Below are positions 61,801 through 64,000 of a DNA stretch of 64,000 nt, one piece after another. Positions within the stretch are counted from its first letter, which is position 1. Every line of letters starts with the position of its first letter. A program made the position numbers and the translations under genes. Source of the stretch: Anisakis pegreffii (lineage: Eukaryota; Nematoda; Chromadorea; Rhabditida; Anisakidae). Location: positions 248,001-312,000 of the forward strand of contig JAPYMA010001677.1 of the NCBI GenBank assembly GCA_035041965.1, written 5' to 3'. The notes below the pieces were generated by a model. That model searched no databases and was not told the origin of the DNA. It worked only from the letters and a program-made list of their open reading frames with translations.

Positions 61801-63658
61801 TTCTGAACTGTGATCATCGGAAGCCCATTATTCCTCACGCAAACAATTCTCACAATAGTAACAATTATTATGCTCATAATCCCCACTATCCATAGCGTTC
61901 ATGTTTTCAATAACTTTAATTTGTTCATATTTATGTTTTTTAAACTTCATCAACAACTGAAAATCATTCGAAGCTTGTATCTGATATATTTTCATCGTTC
62001 TGACGGGATTATTTCATTCGCCGAAATAAATCGGAAACAGAAGACAGAAAATCGGTACTTTCATGCGACTGTATTCATGTTTTATTGCCATAGGAATGTG
62101 CACATTTAAATGACCAAAACATCTCAACTTGTTCAGATAATACTATGGAATGCTCTTGTTGGAATGGTGGTGATTGCAAACTGGTGTTCAGCATTTCAAT
62201 ACACACAACCGGAATTTTCGATTTTCTGTTGGTTAGTGCATAGAATCAGTTCTCAGATAATAGCATCGTAGCAAAATCCAACGAATTCTCATTGTTGAAC
62301 TGTCAGACAAAAGCATCAGTAACGATCATATTCATTACACCTAAAGCTGACAAACCAGTACGCATCTAAAATTATCACATTCTTGCAATTGTTCGCTGGA
62401 TGCACCCTTTCCAAGTGAATGATTTTTGACGAAGCATTTTAATTGCTAGAAATATTCTCCAATCGACGTGTTCGTTGATGCATAAGTGAAAAAAAATAGT
62501 AAATGAAATTCATTGTGCTAATGAAGAGCGAACCATTCATTGTGATGAAAGTTCAAAAAGCCAATTCTTTAATTCAAAAACTGAATTCAGGACATCCGAT
62601 AGTACTGCACCAATTTTCACAGAAATGTTCACAGCGATGCGCGTCTCGGCATCAGTCGCAAGTGTTGTCCTATACCTAATCGTTTTCATACTCTCAAGAA
62701 AACATGTGGAACGTGCTCGAAAAAATCAAAACGTTAGCTTGCTTAATCAATCAACTGATAGCCTCCCAAACTTTCATAGTGACTTAATCGAAATTGGTAG
62801 TATACTTTACGTTCACAAATAAATATCACCTCAATTACATCAATACAACCCAATAATATCTTTTTAATATCGGGTTGTCTCAAGTAAGCAAGCAAGTATA
62901 TTATCGTAGCTGAGTTATCCAATAAGATTATCAGATGAGTCACATCAAGTGACACTGAGCTATCTCAACAATATTATCTCAAACAAATATATCAACCGAA
63001 ATTATTTGCCCTTTTTTGAAATCATTGATTTGATATATGCGCAGTCAATCCATTCATCGACTTGCATCGTTAGAACTGAACGGCTCCCAACAACACTAGC
63101 TTGACGAACAGTGATTATTTTCAAACATAATGATTGGTGCTTCGACAGTGATGAATCTTAATGGAAGTCATAATATTGCTAATGACATCAGCACCTTAAC
63201 AAGCTCCATAAGTACTAATAAACAACCTATAATAAATAAATTATAATAAAAATATTAATAATAATAATTATAACATTAAATTGGGAGTAACAAATCTGAG
63301 TGCATTTTAGAATCTTCAGTCAATGATTGCGTTCGAGCAACGTCAAAGAATATTAACCGTGACAGTCGGGCTGTCATCTTTATTCACATTAATTCTCTAC
63401 GTTCTACCACTGTGCATCAAGATGACGCTTTACAAGCAAGCAAGCAAGCATTTGAAGTACATCGTATCCACATACTCCACCGTCAGCATGAACCTGAATC
63501 CAGTCATCAATATTGTGATCATTCTGCTCAGACATCAGGATATTAGTGATCATCTTTGCAAGATATTGCCTCTTTTTATCAATAAATCCGTCAAATATTT
63601 TCGCAATAAACTACATCCCGAAATAAAATCAACACCAGTCTGCTTTGTGAAGAATTGA
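58856..63658 (+). CDS. Nematode-type seven-transmembrane chemoreceptor-like GPCR
   Basis: Six exons: 58856-59047, 59826-59980, 61076-61187, 62137-62231, about 62635-62732 and 63320-63658; about 330 aa. TM1 is FFVFAFQGLLLVVTNGTLSY. TM2 spans the start of exon 2 (INAIMGVGLSS). TM3 ends with ICLLMVNIDRLIPLI, a DRY-type motif (IDR). TM4 has NALVGMVVIANW, TM5 VASVVLYLIVFIL, TM6 LTVTVGLSSLFTLILYVLPL, and TM7 carries NLNPVINIVII, the NPxxY region without Tyr. A basic C-tail ends VCFVKN. This layout is typical of nematode serpentine receptors; the exact class (for example Srbc- or Srsx-like) is not decided. The exon 4 to 5 junction is uncertain: the donor at 62231 and acceptors near 62622/62634 need a shifted donor to keep phase. 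Confidence 0.82.
59333..59369. repeat. Perfect 17-bp inverted repeat, 3-nt loop, in the receptor's first intron
   Basis: TGTCAAACGTCACTATC (59333-59349) and GATAGTGACGTTTGACA (59353-59369) are exact reverse complements around TGC. Both arms contain TGACGT-like ACGTCA/TGACGT words (CRE/AP-1 type half sites). Confidence 0.9.
60480..60600. other. GC-rich block in the receptor's second intron
   Basis: A 120-bp stretch beginning GGAACGGGGAAGGGACCCCT is far GC-richer than the intron around it and has several short palindromes. It may be a mobile-element fragment. No coding frame. Confidence 0.35.
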
Positions 63659-64000
63659 TGCAAACTTACTTGCGTTTTCAGCAATAATTTATTTGTAATT
63701 ATTCCACTTCCTCTTTCTTCTGTAAAAAATACGAATAACTGAATTCAAGCTCTGTAAACGAGAGCGAGTTTGCAATTTCGAATAATAATAAGAATAATAA
63801 ACTCTCAAGATCTTCACTGTTCGTGAGCCAACGGCATTCAGTTATTCTAAACGGTTCATGCTATCGATAATTCTTGTCGAGCCATCTAATCTATGTAATT
63901 ACTTGTTTTGAATCAGCCAAGAATTCCATCAAACATATTTTCATAATCATCATTCTATTCAGATATAACATTATACATTGGAATAAAATTGTTCGTGCTC
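63659..64000. other. Downstream of the receptor gene
   Basis: AT-rich 3' flank with an AATAAA word near 63983. No coding frame seen. Confidence 0.4.

Overview
The window reads as intron-rich, AT-rich (about one third GC by eye) nuclear DNA of a nematode. The reasons are a nematode-type seven-transmembrane chemoreceptor, a vesicular glutamate transporter close to the EAT-4 group, short conserved genes cut into many small exons, and no bacterial features. The species cannot be fixed from the sequence. Coding exons were found by joining reading frames across splice sites and checking that the phases agree. The open frames alone miss most exons.

Layout. 1-10001 (-): AASDH-type acyl-CoA synthetase with carrier and PQQ-propeller domains, 12 exons seen, 3' end outside the window; its 4.2-kb last intron holds a complete 3-exon gene for a small secreted cysteine-containing protein on the same strand. 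11484-13601 (-): ADAT3/TAD3, the non-catalytic subunit of the tRNA wobble adenosine deaminase, complete in 4 exons. 14-20 kb: poor in recognisable genes, with an old degenerate tandem array (14.86-16.72 kb), an unidentified 4-exon gene end (+) and a TTGACTT-rich stretch. 20.9-25.86 kb: a nearly perfect 390-bp tandem satellite of about 12.7 units. 26-32.5 kb: a multi-exon unidentified gene (-), possibly F-box-like, and a 266-bp hAT-type MITE with 8-bp target duplication. 34116-41797 (+): EFTUD2/Snu114, the U5 snRNP GTPase, complete in 23 exons (about 1003 aa). 44401-50709 (-): VGLUT/SLC17-type transporter, complete in 12 exons (about 526 aa), with a possible alternative 3' tail at 43.4-43.9 kb. 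50.7-58.8 kb: sparse, with candidate exons, two related short retroposons (one here, one in a VGLUT intron) and GC-rich blocks. 58856-63658 (+): a 7TM receptor, 6 exons.

The genes share no pathway: RNA maturation (EFTUD2, ADAT3), acyl/amino-acid activation (AASDH), glutamate loading of vesicles (VGLUT) and sensing (7TM receptor). What they do share is unusual splice signals. About one fifth of acceptors have a purine at -3 (GAG or AAG), and half of the EFTUD2 donors have T at +3 (GTTCG, GTTAG). With the very homogeneous 390-bp array and the two retroposon copies with 13-14 bp target duplications, this is the most notable content. No clear new multi-gene system was found.
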